Assembly (NCBI GenBank): GCA_051954695.1
Contig: JBQCHL010000018.1
Span: forward strand, 372,001-436,000
DNA length: 64,000 nt
Direction of reading: 5' to 3'
Source: Terrimonas_A sp051954695
GTDB taxonomy: Bacteria > Bacteroidota > Bacteroidia > Chitinophagales > Chitinophagaceae
Shown in pieces: positions 62,695 through 64,000 of this stretch. Each line of letters starts with the position of its first letter. Position 1 is the stretch's first letter. The notes under the pieces were generated by a model, which was not told where the DNA came from, made no database searches, and saw only the letters and a program-made list of their open reading frames with translations. Made by a program: the position numbers and the translations under genes.

Positions 62695-64000
62695 CTATTT
62701 TACCGGTGTGCTGCTTTTTACATAAATATTGCTGATGTAAATTTTGTCACTGCCGGAGTACCAACCGTATCGTTTAAATGTTTTTCCGGTAGGCAACGTA
62801 TTATCATCGTACATTACTTCTTTGCCATTTACTGTTACGGTTACCGCAGCGCCGTTCACAGCAATACTTACATGCGTGGCTTCATTCATTTTTATATTCG
62901 ATAGTCTTACATTGGTAAGGGTTTCATTGTATGCCACTTCCATAAACCGTTTACTGGTTTCAGATTCTCCACTTGGCGCGAGATTGAATTGAAACCCGTT
63001 CCGGTTCATATCATGCAGGTCAATCGAATTATATTTCTTGCTGTCATAAGTATCCAGTCTGAAAGTAACCGGTGTTCTTTTGTTTGACATATCACTGCTG
63101 AAGTACACATCATAGCTGACAGTGAAACTGGCTGGAAGCGGTTTGGTAAGGTCAGGATAGAAGGTAAAGTCATTGGGTATGCTGATCCATTTACCTGCCT
63201 GGCCATTCAGGGTATTCAAAGTTGCATTTGCAAAATCATGACCGTTGTGTCCATACGTATGCCAGCCTTTTGCAGAAAAAGCACCGGTTTGATAACCCTC
63301 GAAATCTTCATACAAAATAGTAAAGGGGTCTTTGTTTTTTGCAGCAGTTGCTTGGGACACAGTTATGGGCACCGATATATTGTTGCCCGAAGATCTGGCA
63401 GGGGTATTTACCGGTGTATATGCAATGCTTTTCATTGCTTCGGGTTGAGCCAGCCATTTGGCGGCATAATCGAAATTGAAATTGCGCAACAAGGTATTTA
63501 CGAAATAATCTCTTCCTGAAGAGAATGCAGGGTCGAATTGTGACAAGTTGTCCACCACATTTCCGTTATCCGAGAACTTCATGTACAACCACATAGGTTT
63601 ATCTGTCCTTGACTGATCGATCGTTTGTTTGGTGGCAGCAACAAGGAACCGGTACTCCGGGAATGTTTTGTTGCCCGGTAAACCATTGATGATGCTTTCC
63701 GGGTTTAAAACAGCATGACCAGCCCCATCTTCCAGCATGGCATATTGCTCTTTTAGCCTGGTTGCTTCATTGTAATAAGGTTTTAAGCGATCCAGGGTTT
63801 GCTGCAGGGCTTTTACTATATAAGGATTTTTTTGTACAATACCCGGGTATGCAGCCAATTGCTGATTGATATATTTCACAGCATCTTTTACCAGTATGGG
63901 TTTAAAAGGCCATTCGCTGTTTTTTGTAATCACCACGCCAATCCCGTTAAACGGCTTTCCGTTATTGTGATAATGATCGAGGTAGGTGCGGTAAGCATAT
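62695..64000 (-). CDS. Secreted protein with glucanase/lectin-like domain (5' end beyond window)
   Basis: At least 435 residues; the frame runs through the right edge (residues visible as RTYLDHYHNNGKPFNGIGVV), so GTG 63936 is an internal codon. The last 200 residues look like a concanavalin-type beta-sandwich (GWHTYGHNGHDFANATLNT, FTVSYDVYFSSDMSN, VTVTVNGKEVMYDD), a fold often used for carbohydrate or ligand binding. Function unknown. It ends 32 bases before the TPR gene, likely in one operon. Confidence 0.7.
   Translation of the reverse strand, partial: YAYRTYLDHYHNNGKPFNGIGVVITKNSEWPFKPILVKDAVKYINQQLAAYPGIVQKNPYIVKALQQTLDRLKPYYNEATRLKEQYAMLEDGAGHAVLNPESIINGLPGNKTFPEYRFLVAATKQTIDQSRTDKPMWLYMKFSDNGNVVDNLSQFDPAFSSGRDYFVNTLLRNFNFDYAAKWLAQPEAMKSIAYTPVNTPARSSGNNISVPITVSQATAAKNKDPFTILYEDFEGYQTGAFSAKGWHTYGHNGHDFANATLNTLNGQAGKWISIPNDFTFYPDLTKPLPASFTVSYDVYFSSDMSNKRTPVTFRLDTYDSKKYNSIDLHDMNRNGFQFNLAPSGESETSKRFMEVAYNETLTNVRLSNIKMNEATHVSIAVNGAAVTVTVNGKEVMYDDNTLPTGKTFKRYGWYSGSDKIYISNIYVKSSTPVK

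Overview
The window comes from a Bacteroidota chromosome, most likely of the Chitinophagaceae or a near relative. The evidence is an Oar-type TonB-dependent receptor, a type IX secretion (T9SS) sorting domain, a PafA-type phosphatase, DUF4268, DUF6580 and DUF1343/NamZ proteins, many SpII lipoproteins, and the Bacteroidota -7 promoter element TAnnTTTG, found exactly in front of eleven genes and one tRNA. No rRNA operon, CRISPR array or intact insertion sequence was seen.

Region 1 (1-37.5 kb) is mostly ordinary chromosome. It carries truncated xerD, a YkgJ-type cysteine-cluster protein, yraN, manA, a DUF6580 membrane protein, an acyl-CoA carboxylase beta/rnhA/Dph6-like run, a TonB receptor, ribBA, a TamB-like giant protein, a secreted isoaspartyl peptidase, a gluzincin/beta-propeller/beta-barrel protein, an acyl-CoA-binding protein, pafA-like, small-protein genes, a frameshifted L,D-transpeptidase, lepA, a four-gene CzcCBA/Cus-type metal-efflux operon, a fused heptose guanylyltransferase/bisphosphatase and an aldo/keto reductase. 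Three long imperfect palindromes of one sequence family are dispersed here.

Region 2 (37.5-46 kb) is accessory and partly decayed. It holds a LuxR-type HTH remnant, a 17-repeat ELWxxDGT protein with a T9SS tail, an AT-rich lipoprotein hydrolase with a frameshift, two tRNA-like direct repeats around it, a TlpA-like thioredoxin, an unidentified coding remnant and a SWIM zinc-finger protein with a 3' frameshift.

Region 3 (46.1-55.9 kb) is the most interesting stretch. An AraC-family regulator precedes a compact same-strand gene run: a lipoprotein, two lipoproteins each with exactly seven YWKNG repeats (predicted seven-bladed beta-propellers), another lipoprotein, a small gene broken by an in-frame stop, a protein with a duplicated beta-domain plus two CbxX/EccA-type AAA+ modules, a CesT/YbjN-like small protein, a lipoprotein, and a third seven-repeat lipoprotein. 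I do not recognise this as a named system. I infer that an internal AAA+/chaperone pair works with surface-exposed propeller lipoproteins. The island ends at the C-terminal remnant of a large serine recombinase abutting tRNA-Pro(CGG).

Region 4 (56.7-64 kb) returns to chromosome-like genes: a ChaA-type Ca2+/H+ antiporter, a NamZ-type exo-muramidase, and a probable minus-strand operon of an acyltransferase-like membrane protein, a secreted TPR protein and a truncated secreted protein.
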